Below, in pieces: positions 46,623 through 57,178 of a stretch of DNA of 64,000 bases. The position numbers were made by a program, and so were the translations under genes. Every line of letters begins with the position of its first letter. The first letter of the stretch is position 1. Source of the stretch: Xenorhabdus beddingii (GTDB taxonomy: Bacteria; Pseudomonadota; Gammaproteobacteria; Enterobacterales; Enterobacteriaceae); NCBI RefSeq assembly GCF_002127545.1, contig NZ_MUBK01000002.1, positions 1-64,000 on the forward strand. The letters run 5' to 3'. The notes below the pieces were generated by a model that searched no databases, was not told the origin of the DNA, and saw only the letters and a list, made by a program, of their open reading frames with translations.

Positions 46623-47891
46623 TTAACCCATTGAATCAGCGATCGCATGGGTCAGTTTTGATAGTTGTTCTGGTTGAATAATATACGGTGGCATTAAATA
46701 AATTAACCGGCCAAATGGCCTGATCCACACACCCTGTTGAACAAAATGGCGTTGCAGTGAAGCGACATCAACGGGGCGTTTCATCTCAACCACACCTATG
46801 GCTCCCAATATCCGAACATCTGCGACGGCATGATGTGATTTTAACGGCCGTAATTCTGCTTTTAGTTGAGCTTCGATGGATTGAATAGGTTGCTGCCACG
46901 GGCTGTCAGAAAGTAATTTAAGACTGGCACTGGCTACCGCACATGCCAGCGGATTTCCCATAAAAGTTGGGCCATGCATAAAACAACCCGCTTCACCTTG
47001 ACTGATGATTTCTGCAACATGACGGGTCGTCAGTGTGGCTGACAATGTCATATATCCCCCCGTCAATGCCTTGCCTAAACATAAAATATCCGGCTCGATT
47101 TGGGCATGTTCACAGGCAAAGAGTTTGCCTGTCCGTCCAAATCCGGTCGCGATCTCATCGGCAATCAGCAGGATCTGATATTCATCACAGAGCCGGCGAA
47201 CCTGACGCAGATATTCTGGATGATAAATCCGCATTCCGCCTGCCCCTTGAACAATCGGTTCCAGAACAACGGCGGCGATTTCAGCATGATATTGCAGTAA
47301 TAAGCGTTTAAAAGAATCGATATCCTCCGGCTGCCATTCATCACCAAACTGGCATTGAGGCGCATCAGCAAACAGATGGTTTGGGAGATAGCCTTTATAC
47401 AAATTATGCATGGAGTTGTCGGGATCACAGACAGACATGGCGCCAAAAGTATCGCCGTGATAACCGTGACGCAGGGTCAGGAAGCGCTGGCGCGTTTCTC
47501 CCTTGGCTTGCCAGTATTGCAATGCCATTTTTAGGGCAACTTCTACCGCGGCAGAGCCAGAATCCGCCAGAAAAACACATTCCAGAGGAGCCGGCGTCAT
47601 CGCCACTAATTGCTTGCACAGTTCCACCGCAGGGGGATGGGTTATGCCGCCAAACATAACATGGGACATTTTATCGAGCTGCGATTTTACTGCCTGATTG
47701 AGTACAGGATGATGATAGCCGTGGATGGCAGCCCACCATGAGGACATACCATCAATTAACTTGCGGCCATCTGATAAAACTAACTCCACACCTGCCGCAG
47801 ATACGACAGGATAGGTGGGCAGTGGATGAGTCATGGAGGTATAGGGATGCCAAATATGGCGCCGGTCAAACTCAATATCCGAAGGATTCAT
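46623..47891 (-). CDS. bioA: adenosylmethionine-8-amino-7-oxononanoate aminotransferase
   Basis: BioA transfers an amino group from SAM to KAPA, making DAPA in biotin synthesis. The 422-residue class III aminotransferase has HIWHPYTSM at the N-terminus, [29 protein letters not shown], and [13 protein letters not shown]. The PLP Lys is in [16 protein letters not shown]. The ATG at 47891 is used; the GTG two codons earlier is also possible. It diverges from bioBFCD across a BirA operator. Confidence 0.97.
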   Translation of the reverse strand: MNPSDIEFDRRHIWHPYTSMTHPLPTYPVVSAAGVELVLSDGRKLIDGMSSWWAAIHGYHHPVLNQAVKSQLDKMSHVMFGGITHPPAVELCKQLVAMTPAPLECVFLADSGSAAVEVALKMALQYWQAKGETRQRFLTLRHGYHGDTFGAMSVCDPDNSMHNLYKGYLPNHLFADAPQCQFGDEWQPEDIDSFKRLLLQYHAEIAAVVLEPIVQGAGGMRIYHPEYLRQVRRLCDEYQILLIADEIATGFGRTGKLFACEHAQIEPDILCLGKALTGGYMTLSATLTTRHVAEIISQGEAGCFMHGPTFMGNPLACAVASASLKLLSDSPWQQPIQSIEAQLKAELRPLKSHHAVADVRILGAIGVVEMKRPVDVASLQRHFVQQGVWIRPFGRLIYLMPPYIIQPEQLSKLTHAIADSMG

Positions 47892-47901
47892 TATCACTTT
47901 G

Positions 47902-47935
47902 TTGTAAACCTATTGACGTTAGTTTTGGTTGACAT
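47902..47935. promoter_or_regulatory. BirA (biotin repressor) operator between bioA and bioB
   Basis: TTGTAAACC, exactly 16 bp of spacer, then GGTTGACAT. This is the known BirA palindrome (TTGTAAACC-N16-GGTTTACAA) with two changes in the right half. It lies 10 bp from bioA and about 52 bp from bioB, overlapping their divergent promoters. Confidence 0.9.
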
Positions 47936-47987
47936 GATAACGGCGTTATTTAAACTGACAACATTTTTTCACATTGGAGAGGTTATT

Positions 47988-49028
47988 GTGAGCGAACGTC
48001 AACAGTGGACTATCAAGCAAGCACAAGGATTGTTTGATAAACCTTTTTTTGAATTGTTATTTCAGGCACAGCAGGTGCACCGCGAACATTTTGATCCACA
48101 GCAGGTACAGGTCAGTACGTTGTTGTCGATCAAAACGGGCGCTTGTCCCGAGGATTGCAAATATTGTCCACAGAGTTCCCGTTACAAAACAGGTCTGGAA
48201 AAAGAGCGGTTGATGGAAGTGGAAAAAGTCATTGAGTCCGCGCACAAGGCTAAAAATGCCGGTTCAACCCGGTTTTGCATGGGAGCGGCCTGGAAGAATC
48301 CGCATGAGCGTGATATGCCGTATCTGGAAAAAATGGTCAGGGAAGTCAAGGCGCTGGGAATGGAAACCTGCATGACGCTGGGAATGTTGAATCAGTCTCA
48401 GGCCCGGCGCTTATCCGAGGCAGGTCTGGATTACTACAACCATAACCTGGATACCTCGCCTGAATTTTACGGCAATATCATCACGACCCGCAGTTATCAG
48501 GATCGGCTGAATACACTGGATAATGTCCGGGATGCCGGCATTAAAGTCTGCTCAGGCGGCATTGTTGGCTTGGGTGAACAAATACGCGATCGGGCGGCAT
48601 TGCTGGTGCAATTGGCGAACTTACCGAAGCCGCCGGAAAGTGTACCGATCAATATGCTGGTAAAAGTAAAGGGAACACCATTGGAAGACAATGAAGATGT
48701 CGATCCTTTTGACTTTATCCGCACGATTGCCGTCGCGAGGATCATGATGCCCGGATCTCATGTTCGCTTATCCGCCGGGCGTGAACAGATGAATGAACAG
48801 ACTCAGGCCATGTGTTTTATGGCTGGCGCCAATTCTATTTTCTATGGCTGTAAATTGCTGACCACGCCGAATCCGGGCGAAGATAAAGATCTCCAGTTGT
48901 TCCGCCGTTTGGGGATTAACCCGCAACAGACAAAGACGGCATTTGGGGATAATCAGCAGCAACAGAATTTGACTGAAGCCATTTTTCATCATGCGGATAA
49001 CGAACAATTTTATAATGCGGCACTATGA
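47988..49028 (+). CDS. bioB: biotin synthase
   Basis: BioB inserts sulfur into dethiobiotin using radical SAM chemistry. The 346-residue protein has the radical SAM motif [16 protein letters not shown], the conserved [13 protein letters not shown], and the Arg in [15 protein letters not shown] that ligates the [2Fe-2S] cluster. The GTG at 47988 has GGAGAGG 5 bp upstream and aligns with the E. coli N-terminus. It overlaps bioF by 4 bp. Confidence 0.97.
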   Translation: MSERQQWTIKQAQGLFDKPFFELLFQAQQVHREHFDPQQVQVSTLLSIKTGACPEDCKYCPQSSRYKTGLEKERLMEVEKVIESAHKAKNAGSTRFCMGAAWKNPHERDMPYLEKMVREVKALGMETCMTLGMLNQSQARRLSEAGLDYYNHNLDTSPEFYGNIITTRSYQDRLNTLDNVRDAGIKVCSGGIVGLGEQIRDRAALLVQLANLPKPPESVPINMLVKVKGTPLEDNEDVDPFDFIRTIAVARIMMPGSHVRLSAGREQMNEQTQAMCFMAGANSIFYGCKLLTTPNPGEDKDLQLFRRLGINPQQTKTAFGDNQQQQNLTEAIFHHADNEQFYNAAL

Positions 49029-50191
49029 TGAACTGGTCAGATTCACTCTCCCGGCGTTTGGCCGAACGTCGGGGAACCTCTTTATGGCGCAGCAGACAAG
49101 TCCATCAGGGCGCTGATGGACGCTTATTGTCTACTCCGGACGGTCAATATCTCAATTTTTCCAGTAACGACTACCTTGGCCTGAGCCGACATCCCCGGAT
49201 TATTGCGGCATGGCAGCAGGGTGCGGAGCAATATGGTGTGGGTAGTGGAGGTTCGGGACATGTTACGGGTTATACACAAGCACATGACACACTGGAACAG
49301 CAATTGGCTGAATGGCTGGGCTACTCGCGTGCCTTGCTGTTTATTTCGGGTTATGCCGCCAATCAGGGCGTGATTGCGGCTTTGATGGAAAAAGCGGATC
49401 GCATTATTGCGGATCGTCTTAGTCATGCCTCCCTGATGGAAGCGGCCATGCACTCTCCCGCCCAGCTTCGGCGTTTTCTGCATAATGATGTGGATTCTTT
49501 GCAGCACCATCTGGCAAAAGCGTGTGCAGGTAAAACACTGGTCGTCACGGAAGGTATTTTTAGCATGGATGGCGATTGTGCGCCGCTTGAAGCCATTGCG
49601 CAGCAAGCCCGATCCACAGGGAGTTGGTTGATGGTGGATGATGCCCATGGCATCGGAATTCACGGTGATGAAGGGCGTGGCAGTTGTTGGGTGCAAGATG
49701 TCAAACCGGAGATCCTGGTTGTCACCTTTGGCAAAGCCTTTGGGTTGAGCGGGGCGGCCATTTTATGTGATGGGCAAACTGCAGAATACCTGCTCCAGTT
49801 CGCTCGCCATCTAATTTACAGTACCTCAATGCCCCCTGCGCAGGCAGTGGCTCTCTCTGAAGCGGTACAACAAATCAGGGCAGGAGATGAATTACGTCAG
49901 ATGCTGCACAACAACATTCGCTATTTTCGCCATGAAGCGCAGCACTTACCTTTTGCGTTGATGGATTCAGGAACGGCCATTCAGCCGCTGATTATCGGTG
50001 ACAATCAACAGGCGATTGCATTATCTCAGCGTCTTAAGCAGAAAAACCTATGGGTTAAAGCCATACTGCCGCCGACCGTTCCCCCTGAAAGCGCCCGCTT
50101 GCGTATTACACTGACAGCGAGTCACACACGACAGGATATTGATCTATTACTGGCGGCATTATGGGAGGCACAACATGGATCTGGCGGTTAA
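49025..50191 (+). CDS. bioF: 8-amino-7-oxononanoate synthase
   Basis: BioF condenses pimeloyl-ACP (or CoA) with alanine, PLP-dependent. The 388-residue protein has [37 protein letters not shown], and the PLP Lys in [14 protein letters not shown]. Start codons ATG-ATG overlap the bioB stop. The next gene, bioC, overlaps its 3' end by 17 bp. Confidence 0.97.
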   Translation: MMNWSDSLSRRLAERRGTSLWRSRQVHQGADGRLLSTPDGQYLNFSSNDYLGLSRHPRIIAAWQQGAEQYGVGSGGSGHVTGYTQAHDTLEQQLAEWLGYSRALLFISGYAANQGVIAALMEKADRIIADRLSHASLMEAAMHSPAQLRRFLHNDVDSLQHHLAKACAGKTLVVTEGIFSMDGDCAPLEAIAQQARSTGSWLMVDDAHGIGIHGDEGRGSCWVQDVKPEILVVTFGKAFGLSGAAILCDGQTAEYLLQFARHLIYSTSMPPAQAVALSEAVQQIRAGDELRQMLHNNIRYFRHEAQHLPFALMDSGTAIQPLIIGDNQQAIALSQRLKQKNLWVKAILPPTVPPESARLRITLTASHTRQDIDLLLAALWEAQHGSGG

Positions 50192-50948
50192 ACCGGTTGA
50201 TAAACAGGCGATTGCAGGCGCTTTTGGGCGGGCGGCTTCCAAATATGACACGGTGGCCAGACTGCAACAGCAAACCGGTGAATACTTGATGGAACTGGCA
50301 CAAGCGGAAAATATCGGTGCGCGGGTATTGGATGCGGGGTGCGGAACCGGTTTTTTTAGTGCCCGTTGGAAACAGCAAAACAAACACGTCATCGCATTGG
50401 ATCTGGCTGCTGGTATGTTGAGTCACGCCCGGAGACAACACGCTGCTGATTATTACCTGCAAGGGGATATCGAACACTTGGGACTGGCAGCTAACAGCGT
50501 AGATCTCTGTTTCAGCAATCTGGCCGTGCAATGGTGTAATGATTTGCCATGTGCTTTGCAGGCGTTTTACCGGGTTACCCGCCCTGGTGGCCTTATCGTC
50601 TTTTCCACGCTCGCACAGGGATCACTGCATGAGCTGGAAACCGCGTGGGGACAAGTGGATAATTACCGGCACACGAATCAATTTCTGCCACAGCGGGAAA
50701 TCACACAAGCCTGCCAGCCTTATCGACATAAAGTCATTCTTCGGCAATATTGCCAGCATTATCCACAGCTCCTGCCTTTGCTGAATTCTTTGAAAGGGAT
50801 CGGGGCGACGCATCTTCATCACGGTCGCCAGCAGGGGTTAATGACCCGAAAACGTTTAAATGCGCTTGCTGAAGCCTATCCACGGAATAATGGGCACTAC
50901 CCATTAAGCTATCACCTTGTTTTTGGAGTTATTTATTGTGACAAATAA
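50175..50948 (+). CDS. bioC: malonyl-ACP O-methyltransferase
   Basis: BioC methylates the free carboxyl of malonyl-ACP to start pimelate synthesis. The 257-residue class I SAM methyltransferase has [19 protein letters not shown], the SAM motif [15 protein letters not shown], and [13 protein letters not shown]. The ATG at 50175 has GGGAGGC upstream. It overlaps bioF and bioD. The partner esterase bioH is not in this window. Confidence 0.95.
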   Translation: MDLAVKPVDKQAIAGAFGRAASKYDTVARLQQQTGEYLMELAQAENIGARVLDAGCGTGFFSARWKQQNKHVIALDLAAGMLSHARRQHAADYYLQGDIEHLGLAANSVDLCFSNLAVQWCNDLPCALQAFYRVTRPGGLIVFSTLAQGSLHELETAWGQVDNYRHTNQFLPQREITQACQPYRHKVILRQYCQHYPQLLPLLNSLKGIGATHLHHGRQQGLMTRKRLNALAEAYPRNNGHYPLSYHLVFGVIYCDK

Positions 50949-51621
50949 ATATTTTCTGACCGGAACTGATACTGAGGTGGGTAAAACCGTCGTCAGTTGT
51001 GCCTTACTGCAAGCGGCGAATAAAAAAGGATATCAAACAGCAGGTTATAAACCCGTGGCGTCAGGCAGTGACATGACGATTTCAGGGATACGTAATGGGG
51101 ATGCACTGGCTTTACAACGGAATAGTGCCGTGCCATTAACTTATCAGGAAGTGAACCCTCTGGCGTTTGTGGAGCCGACATCGCCCCATATCGTGAGCGC
51201 TGAACTGAATCAGCCAATTCATTTTTCCGTATTATCACAAGGCTTGGAAGCCCTGATCACAAAATCTGACTGGGTTTTAATTGAAGGGGCGGGAGGGTGG
51301 TATACGCCATTATCGGAAAACACGACTTTTGCTGATTGGGTCATTCTGGAGAACTTACCGGTCATTTTGACCGTGGGGATCAAATTAGGTTGTATTAACC
51401 ATGCCGTTCTCACGGCAAAAGCGATTCAACATTCAGGATTGAAACTGGCAGGTTGGGTTGCCAATGAAATTGAACCCGCAGGTCAGCGTCAGGCTGAGTA
51501 TTTGGCGACGTTGACGCGCATGATTACGGCGCCGTTGTTGGGAATTATTCCCCATTTGGGCGGCTCCTTTGATAATAATAAAATAGGGGAATATATAAGC
51601 ATTGATTCATTGGTTAACTAA
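50938..51621 (+). CDS. bioD: dethiobiotin synthetase
   Basis: BioD closes the ureido ring of dethiobiotin with ATP and CO2. The 227-residue P-loop protein has LTGTDTEVGKTVVSCALL, PVASGSDM, EPTSPHIVSAEL, and IEGAGGWYTPLS. The GTG at 50938 has TTTGGAG upstream and overlaps the bioC end by 11 bp. It is the last gene of the bio operon. Confidence 0.96.
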   Translation: MTNKYFLTGTDTEVGKTVVSCALLQAANKKGYQTAGYKPVASGSDMTISGIRNGDALALQRNSAVPLTYQEVNPLAFVEPTSPHIVSAELNQPIHFSVLSQGLEALITKSDWVLIEGAGGWYTPLSENTTFADWVILENLPVILTVGIKLGCINHAVLTAKAIQHSGLKLAGWVANEIEPAGQRQAEYLATLTRMITAPLLGIIPHLGGSFDNNKIGEYISIDSLVN

Positions 51622-51836
51622 TTGTTTACTTTGCGTTAGCTAAAATCATTTTCCGCAGGGATCGTTAATGTGATCTTCTGGTGGCAAAGCCGTGTTATTT
51701 CAACAAGGTTTGATCCATTTTTGATCAACAAATAGCGTAAACCCATTCCAAAACGGGATAAAAATATGCCATTTTAGGAAAAATTGATAAACGAAGATAA
51801 CTCCGCAACCTCCCATGCCCAATAGGGTTTGCTGAG

Positions 51837-51859
51837 TTATCCACTATTCCTGTGGATAA
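51837..51859. promoter_or_regulatory. pair of divergent DnaA boxes upstream of uvrB
   Basis: TTATCCACT (8 of 9 to TTATNCACA) and, 5 bp later, TGTGGATAA (perfect on the minus strand) face each other. They lie about 440 bp before uvrB. Confidence 0.65.
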
Positions 51860-52197
51860 CCCTGTGTGTTAGTTTTAGAAAAGTATTCCGATGCAAGATA
51901 ATACGCGGTCTGCGCAAGATTTGCTGTTATTCTCTCCTTGATTTTTTTTATGATAAAAATCAACTCATTAAATAAAATCAATCCATTTTTACCTTCCTTT
52001 GTTATTCGATGCTTTATCATTTCAGTAGCTAATACAAAAATAGAAAAAAGCAAGCTCATTATCTGGGGATAAAAATAGTGGCCACCAATGTTACACAACC
52101 GTTAATATCACTCTGCGGTAAATTATAGTTTCTCGCTACTGTACTGCTTGAGTCTTCTCTTAAAAATAAAAAAATATTATTTTGCTAACTGACTTGA

Positions 52198-52217
52198 AGC
52201 TGGTTTTTTATCCAGTA
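52198..52217. promoter_or_regulatory. LexA (SOS) box in the uvrB promoter
   Basis: CTGGTTTTTTATCCAG differs by one base from the E. coli uvrB LexA box (CTGTTTTTTTATCCAG). It fills the 16-bp spacer between a -35-like TTGAAG (52194-52199) and a -10-like TATCAT (52216-52221), so LexA would block polymerase. Confidence 0.85.
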
Positions 52218-52291
52218 TCATAAAGAGGTTTTTTTTGTGTACGGATAGGCATGGGGGCTTTTGTACATTTGTACATAAATGTGGGGGAAAA

Positions 52292-54319
52292 ATGAGTAAA
52301 GAAACAAACAAGGCATTCAAGTTATATTCTGATTTCAAACCTGGCGGTGATCAGCCTTCGGCTATCAGCCAATTACAGGAAGGGCTGGAAGATGGTCTGG
52401 CTCATCAGACACTTCTTGGGGTAACGGGTTCAGGCAAAACGTTTACCATCGCCAATGTTATCGCAAATTTGAATCGGCCAACCATGATCCTCGCACCCAA
52501 TAAGACATTGGCTGCGCAGCTTTATAGCGAAATGAAAGAATTTTTCCCTGAGAATGCGGTGGAATATTTTGTTTCCTATTATGACTATTACCAACCCGAA
52601 GCCTATGTGCCAAGCTCTGATACCTTTATTGAAAAAGATGCGTCAGTGAATGAGCATATCGAGCAGATGCGCCTATCGGCAACAAAAGCCTTATTGGAAC
52701 GTCGTGATGTGGTTGTCGTGGCTTCCGTTTCCGCGATTTATGGTCTGGGTGATCCCGATAGTTATCTGAAAATGATGCTGCACTTAACTGAGGGCATGTT
52801 AATTGATCAGCGGGCGATCCTGCGTCGTTTGGCGGAACTGCAATACAGCCGCAATGATCAGGCTTTCCAGCGTGGGACATTCCGGGTTCGTGGTGAGGTG
52901 ATTGACATTTTTCCCGCAGAGTCGGATCAACATGCGCTGCGCGTTGAATTGTTCGATGATGAAGTTGAGCGTCTTTCCCTGTTTGACCCGCTGACCGGTC
53001 AGGTTCAGTACAATATGCCGCGTTATACCATCTATCCCAAAACCCACTATGTGACACCGCGTGAGCGAATTATTCAGGCGATGGAAGAAATTAAGGTTGA
53101 ATTGGCTCAACGGCGTAAGCTGTTGCTGGGGTCAGATAAGTTAGTGGAAGAGCAACGTATCACCCAACGAACACAATTCGATCTCGAAATGATGAATGAA
53201 TTGGGGTATTGCTCTGGCATTGAGAATTATTCCCGCTATCTGTCAGGCCGTTCCGCCGGTGAACCGCCCCCAACCCTGTTTGACTATCTTCCGGCAGATG
53301 GTTTGCTGGTGGTGGACGAATCTCACGTCACCATTCCACAGATTGGTGGCATGTACCGGGGGGATCGTTCCCGCAAGGAAACACTGGTGGAATATGGTTT
53401 TCGTTTGCCCTCAGCGCTGGATAACCGCCCATTGCGGTTTGAGGAGTTTGAGGCGCTGGCCCCACAGACCATCTATGTTTCAGCAACCCCCGGCCACTAT
53501 GAACTGGAAAAATCCGGCAACGAAGTAGTGGAACAGGTTGTACGCCCGACGGGGCTGATTGACCCTGAAGTTGAAGTTCGTCCGGTGGCAACTCAGGTGG
53601 ATGATTTATTGTCTGAAATCCGTCTCCGTGCAGCGAAAAATGAGCGAGTGTTGGTCACCACCCTCACCAAGCGCATGGCGGAAGATTTGACCGAATATTT
53701 GCAAGAGCATGGCGAGCGGGTACGTTATCTCCACTCCGATATTGATACGGTCGAGCGGGTGGAAATTATCCGCGATCTTCGTTTGGGGGAATTTGACGTA
53801 TTGGTCGGGATTAACTTGCTGCGGGAAGGCTTGGATATGCCAGAGGTTTCCCTCGTGGCGATTTTAGATGCTGATAAAGAGGGCTTCCTGCGTTCAGAAC
53901 GATCCCTGATCCAGACGATTGGCCGTGCAGCGCGTAACTTGCATGGTAAGGCGATTTTGTACGGGGACAAGATCACGAATTCTATGGCGAAAGCCATTGG
54001 GGAAACTGAGCGCCGTCGTGCCAAACAGCAGGCATTTAATGAAGAACACGGTATCGTGCCAACCGGATTGAACAAAAAAATCGGCGATATCCTGAAAATT
54101 GGTCAATCAGTCAATGGCAAAGGCAAAACGAAAGGCAAAGGCAAAGTTGCTTTGGGCGCGGATGATTACCATAAACTTTCGGCGAAAGAGTTAGAGACTA
54201 AAATCCGTGAACTGGAAGATAAAATGTACCAACATGCACGGGATCTTGAATTTGAACAGGCGGCCAACGTTCGTGATCAGGTACAGGCATTGAGGGCGCA
54301 GTTTATTGCCAACGCTTAA
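52292..54319 (+). CDS. uvrB: excinuclease ABC subunit B
   Basis: UvrB verifies DNA damage and recruits UvrC for incision. The 675-residue protein has Walker [15 protein letters not shown], the beta-hairpin region [20 protein letters not shown], the DEAD-like DESHVTIPQ, the UvrA/UvrC interaction zones, and the C-terminal UVR motif in [17 protein letters not shown] Lys/Gly-rich linker ([12 protein letters not shown]) precedes the UVR domain. The ATG at 52292 follows GTGGGGGAAA and is chosen over an earlier in-frame start because it matches the known N-terminus. Confidence 0.98.
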   Translation: MSKETNKAFKLYSDFKPGGDQPSAISQLQEGLEDGLAHQTLLGVTGSGKTFTIANVIANLNRPTMILAPNKTLAAQLYSEMKEFFPENAVEYFVSYYDYYQPEAYVPSSDTFIEKDASVNEHIEQMRLSATKALLERRDVVVVASVSAIYGLGDPDSYLKMMLHLTEGMLIDQRAILRRLAELQYSRNDQAFQRGTFRVRGEVIDIFPAESDQHALRVELFDDEVERLSLFDPLTGQVQYNMPRYTIYPKTHYVTPRERIIQAMEEIKVELAQRRKLLLGSDKLVEEQRITQRTQFDLEMMNELGYCSGIENYSRYLSGRSAGEPPPTLFDYLPADGLLVVDESHVTIPQIGGMYRGDRSRKETLVEYGFRLPSALDNRPLRFEEFEALAPQTIYVSATPGHYELEKSGNEVVEQVVRPTGLIDPEVEVRPVATQVDDLLSEIRLRAAKNERVLVTTLTKRMAEDLTEYLQEHGERVRYLHSDIDTVERVEIIRDLRLGEFDVLVGINLLREGLDMPEVSLVAILDADKEGFLRSERSLIQTIGRAARNLHGKAILYGDKITNSMAKAIGETERRRAKQQAFNEEHGIVPTGLNKKIGDILKIGQSVNGKGKTKGKGKVALGADDYHKLSAKELETKIRELEDKMYQHARDLEFEQAANVRDQVQALRAQFIANA

Positions 54320-54825
54320 ATGCCATGCTTGAGTGGGATGCCTGCAACATCGAAATAAACACGGCATGGAGAGTGAGTCATCCCGCTCTCCATCTGCCCC
54401 GTTATCGACTCAAGCGCCGGAAATCATTAACCCAATTTTTGCAGGGTGTGCTCGATGGCCTGCCGTAATAATTCGCGATCATGGCGGTAGGGAATATCCT
54501 GTGCTTCAAGGGTCTGCTGCGTTCAGCGTAAGCCTCCGGTCATCTCACCTTGCTTTCCAACCAACACTAAAATGGGGGATTTTAACTGAAAGGATTATCT
54601 GACCAGGGGAGCACTCAAACACCTGATGACGGTAAGTCGGGGTCTTATTTGGCTCCACATGTCCGCCACAAACGGATCAGCCATTGATTGGGCAGACAAC
54701 GTACGACCGTATTCGTGTCTTTCAGTGCGCTCAGTGGTCGGCGATGCCCTGCGTGGTCTGGCTGGAGCAAGCAAGAGAAAAAACGGATCAAGAGATAACC
54801 ATCACACTTTTGTGTCAATGGAGAA
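54320..54825. pseudogene. decayed coding DNA downstream of uvrB
   Basis: No intact gene is present where ybhK and moaA lie in E. coli. On the minus strand, 54427-54575 reads PILVLVGKQGEMTGGLR, an in-frame stop, then [20 protein letters not shown] and EHTLQKLG, then a stop. This looks like the C-terminal end of a broken gene, whose family I do not recognise. Further scraps to 54825 have stops in all frames. Confidence 0.4.
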
Positions 54826-54998
54826 CGGGTGAAGGGTTACGTTATGCTCGCCAAAATCAGTGACAATAAAACAACAACTGTGATATCAGCTCTCATTAAA
54901 CAGGCCCAAAAATTACCAGCAGAACGATTTAACCAATGTGTTGCATCCATCGGTTGAACTCACAGCAATAGTGGACGTTACTCAAATCATGACGTGCT
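54826..54998 (+). pseudogene. IS30-family transposase remnant
   Basis: The plus strand reads GYVMLAKISDNKTTTVISAL then IKQAQKLPAERFNQ, which fits the catalytic-core region of IS30 transposases. It is followed after a frameshift by VELTAIVDVTQI, where IS30 proteins have their next conserved block. Both ends of the gene are missing. It borders the NRPS cluster. Confidence 0.65.
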
Positions 54999-56019
54999 AA
55001 TGCGACAAAATCATATGACGTGTATCTATTGTGACCTCGCAAGATAACCCGATCGCCATTGCTATCGGTTTATTGAAAACAATTTTGACCGGAAAACGTT
55101 GCACAATTTTTGTAAAGTTCCCAGTGGCGTTATCGGCGGGCAAAAGTGCGAACACAGAACCGGTCGCCGGCGCTAGGCTTTCAATGTGGCCTTTAAACAC
55201 TTCACCGGGATAGCTATCGATAGTGATATCAACAGCTTGTCCTGGCTTCATCCTGCCTCGCTGCGTTTCCTTAAAATTAGCTATAACCCACGGCTGCTGT
55301 TTGGGGATGATACTGGCGATAGTTTGCCCGGCTTGGGTAAACATACCAATCTGAAGATTACGGTTTCCTATCACTCCGGAAACAGGCGCAATAATTCGCG
55401 TATAGGTTAATTGTAGTTGTGCATCCGCTAGGCTGGCCTGCGCACGTTTTAGTTGCGCCTGAGCCTGTGCAATGGTGGTCTTCAGCACCGCCAGTTTAGC
55501 CTGCTGAGTCTCTAGACTTGCTTGTGCTTTTGCTACGTCGGCAACGGCGACTTTGTGCATGCTGTCAGTTTTTTCTATATCGCTCTGGGTGATATAATGG
55601 TGTGCACCAAGTTGGTTGACGCGGCTCAACTCTTGAGAGGCATATTTTTCGTTAACTTTGGCTGAAATAAGAGCACTGTTGTACTGGTTGATGATGCTTT
55701 CTTGCATCTTTGCATTAGCCCGCGCATTACTCAGCGCAGCCGTCGTTTTTGCAACATCAGTTTCTGCTTTCAGGATCGCGACCTTATAAGAGCGATCGTC
55801 GAGAACAGCTAAAAGCTGCCCTTGCTTTACTTCATGGTTATCGGTGATATAGGACATCATCACCTGAGAGCTAACACGGGCGCTAATATTGGTGATATCG
55901 TTTTGGGTATAGGCATCATCGGTAGTCTGGATATAGCGCCAGTATAATAACCAGTACAGGAAACCAGCCATTATCGAAACCACAATGAATAGAATAAAGA
56001 TTTTTTTAACGTATTTCAT
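54997..56019 (-). CDS. HlyD/EmrA-family membrane fusion protein
   Basis: This periplasmic adaptor of a tripartite efflux pump has 340 residues. One N-terminal membrane helix (IFILFIVVSIMAGFLYWLLY) comes first, then TTDDAYTQNDITNISARVSS, typical of EmrA. A long coiled coil follows (residues ~85-190, AQAQAQLKRAQASLADAQLQ), and then a lipoyl/barrel domain (IIAPVSGVIGNRNLQIG). The DHA2 exporter encoded three genes upstream is its likely partner. The start is uncertain: ATG 56019 gives MKYVKKIF, and ATG 56034 or TTG 56052 are in frame. Confidence 0.87.
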   Translation of the reverse strand: MKYVKKIFILFIVVSIMAGFLYWLLYWRYIQTTDDAYTQNDITNISARVSSQVMMSYITDNHEVKQGQLLAVLDDRSYKVAILKAETDVAKTTAALSNARANAKMQESIINQYNSALISAKVNEKYASQELSRVNQLGAHHYITQSDIEKTDSMHKVAVADVAKAQASLETQQAKLAVLKTTIAQAQAQLKRAQASLADAQLQLTYTRIIAPVSGVIGNRNLQIGMFTQAGQTIASIIPKQQPWVIANFKETQRGRMKPGQAVDITIDSYPGEVFKGHIESLAPATGSVFALLPADNATGNFTKIVQRFPVKIVFNKPIAMAIGLSCEVTIDTRHMILSH

Positions 56020-56093
56020 TGGCAATTGCCGCATAACGCATAAGATGTACAACCGCAGGAAAAAGTGGAGACAACATTTCCTGACGATATAGA

Positions 56094-57113
56094 TCAGCTA
56101 ATCCTGACAATTTGTTTTCCAAAATGTCTGGCGTTTAAGAGATCGATAAAAGCTTGCGGAGCTTTTTCCAACCCATCAATTAACGTTTCCCGATATTTAA
56201 GTTTTCCGTCATGAAGTGCATTCAATAGCCACGCATCCGATTCCGGGTAATCCTTAAACCATTCCGTTACCAGAAAGAAACGGTTAACAGGCGGATTTGG
56301 CAGAGAGGAAAAAAAGTCAGCAGGGCTGGAAGCTGCAATGCTGGATGATTGATCGTAATTAGCCGCATTGCCACAAACCGGTACGCGGGCACCGTCATTT
56401 AATAATTGTGCGACCAACACCGAAATTCGGCCACCGACATTTTCGAAGTAAATATCGATGCCGTTCGGGCAAGCCTGGCGCAGTTGGTGTTTGAAATCGC
56501 TGTCTCGATAGTTAACGCAGAAGTCAAAACCAAGCTCATGAACGACATACCGGCATTTCTCTTCACTACCAGCGATACCTACTACCCGACAGCCCGCCAT
56601 TTTGCCAATCTGCCCTACGGTTGATCCCACAGCGCCAGAGGCCGCTGATACCACCAATGTTTCCCCTGCATGCGGTTTAGCGATACGCATCATGCCAAAA
56701 TAGGCAGCGCGTCCTGGTGTACCCACGGTATTCAGAAAAATGGTGTCGGGTAGCTCGACCTGCGGCAAGGTATGAACAATAAAATCTCGCTCGTTGCTGA
56801 TGTAGTACTGCTGCCAGCCTGAATATGCGAAGACTTTGCTGCCCTCGTTAAAGTTCGGGTTGCGAGACGCCACCACAACGCCGACCGTTTCTCCGGCGAC
56901 AACGTCACCGCAATGGATGGAGTTAACATAATCTGTACTGAAGTTCAGGCGTGAGCGGATGTAGGGATCCAGCGATAACCACTGATTGGCGATAAGGAAT
57001 TCGCCTGGCTCCAGATCTCTCACAGGCGTTATCTTCATGCGGAACTCGCTGAGTTGTAAGGGGCCTTCAGGGTGCCTGACCAGTACGATGGCTTTGTTTT
57101 CGTAATGTATCAT
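56094..57113 (-). CDS. NADP-dependent oxidoreductase, CurA/LTB4DH-like MDR family
   Basis: The 339-residue zinc-independent medium-chain reductase resembles E. coli CurA (YncB). It has FLIANQWLSLDPYIRSRLN, the cofactor-binding AASGAVGSTVGQIGKMAGC, GFDFCVNYRDSDF, GIDIYFENVGG, and the C-terminal ALINGLEKAP-type motif (LIDGLEKAPQAFIDLL). Members reduce activated C=C bonds with NADPH, so it could tailor the cluster product (inference) or be a general detoxifier. The ATG at 57113 has AAAGGTAAG upstream; an in-frame extension would overlap the next gene. Confidence 0.85.
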   Translation of the reverse strand: MIHYENKAIVLVRHPEGPLQLSEFRMKITPVRDLEPGEFLIANQWLSLDPYIRSRLNFSTDYVNSIHCGDVVAGETVGVVVASRNPNFNEGSKVFAYSGWQQYYISNERDFIVHTLPQVELPDTIFLNTVGTPGRAAYFGMMRIAKPHAGETLVVSAASGAVGSTVGQIGKMAGCRVVGIAGSEEKCRYVVHELGFDFCVNYRDSDFKHQLRQACPNGIDIYFENVGGRISVLVAQLLNDGARVPVCGNAANYDQSSSIAASSPADFFSSLPNPPVNRFFLVTEWFKDYPESDAWLLNALHDGKLKYRETLIDGLEKAPQAFIDLLNARHFGKQIVRIS

Positions 57114-57178
57114 GATCTGCTTACCTTTAAACAAGTAGGTTATGGGTGACTCTCTCGGTGTAAGGCAAAAACTCAGGA

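Larger units (their letters stand above)
51622..52291. promoter_or_regulatory. bioD-uvrB intergenic region
   Basis: This 670-bp AT-rich region has no gene. It holds divergent DnaA boxes (51837-51859) and the LexA box and promoter of uvrB near its end, each listed separately. E. coli also has a long regulatory region with a DnaA box before uvrB. Confidence 0.6.
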
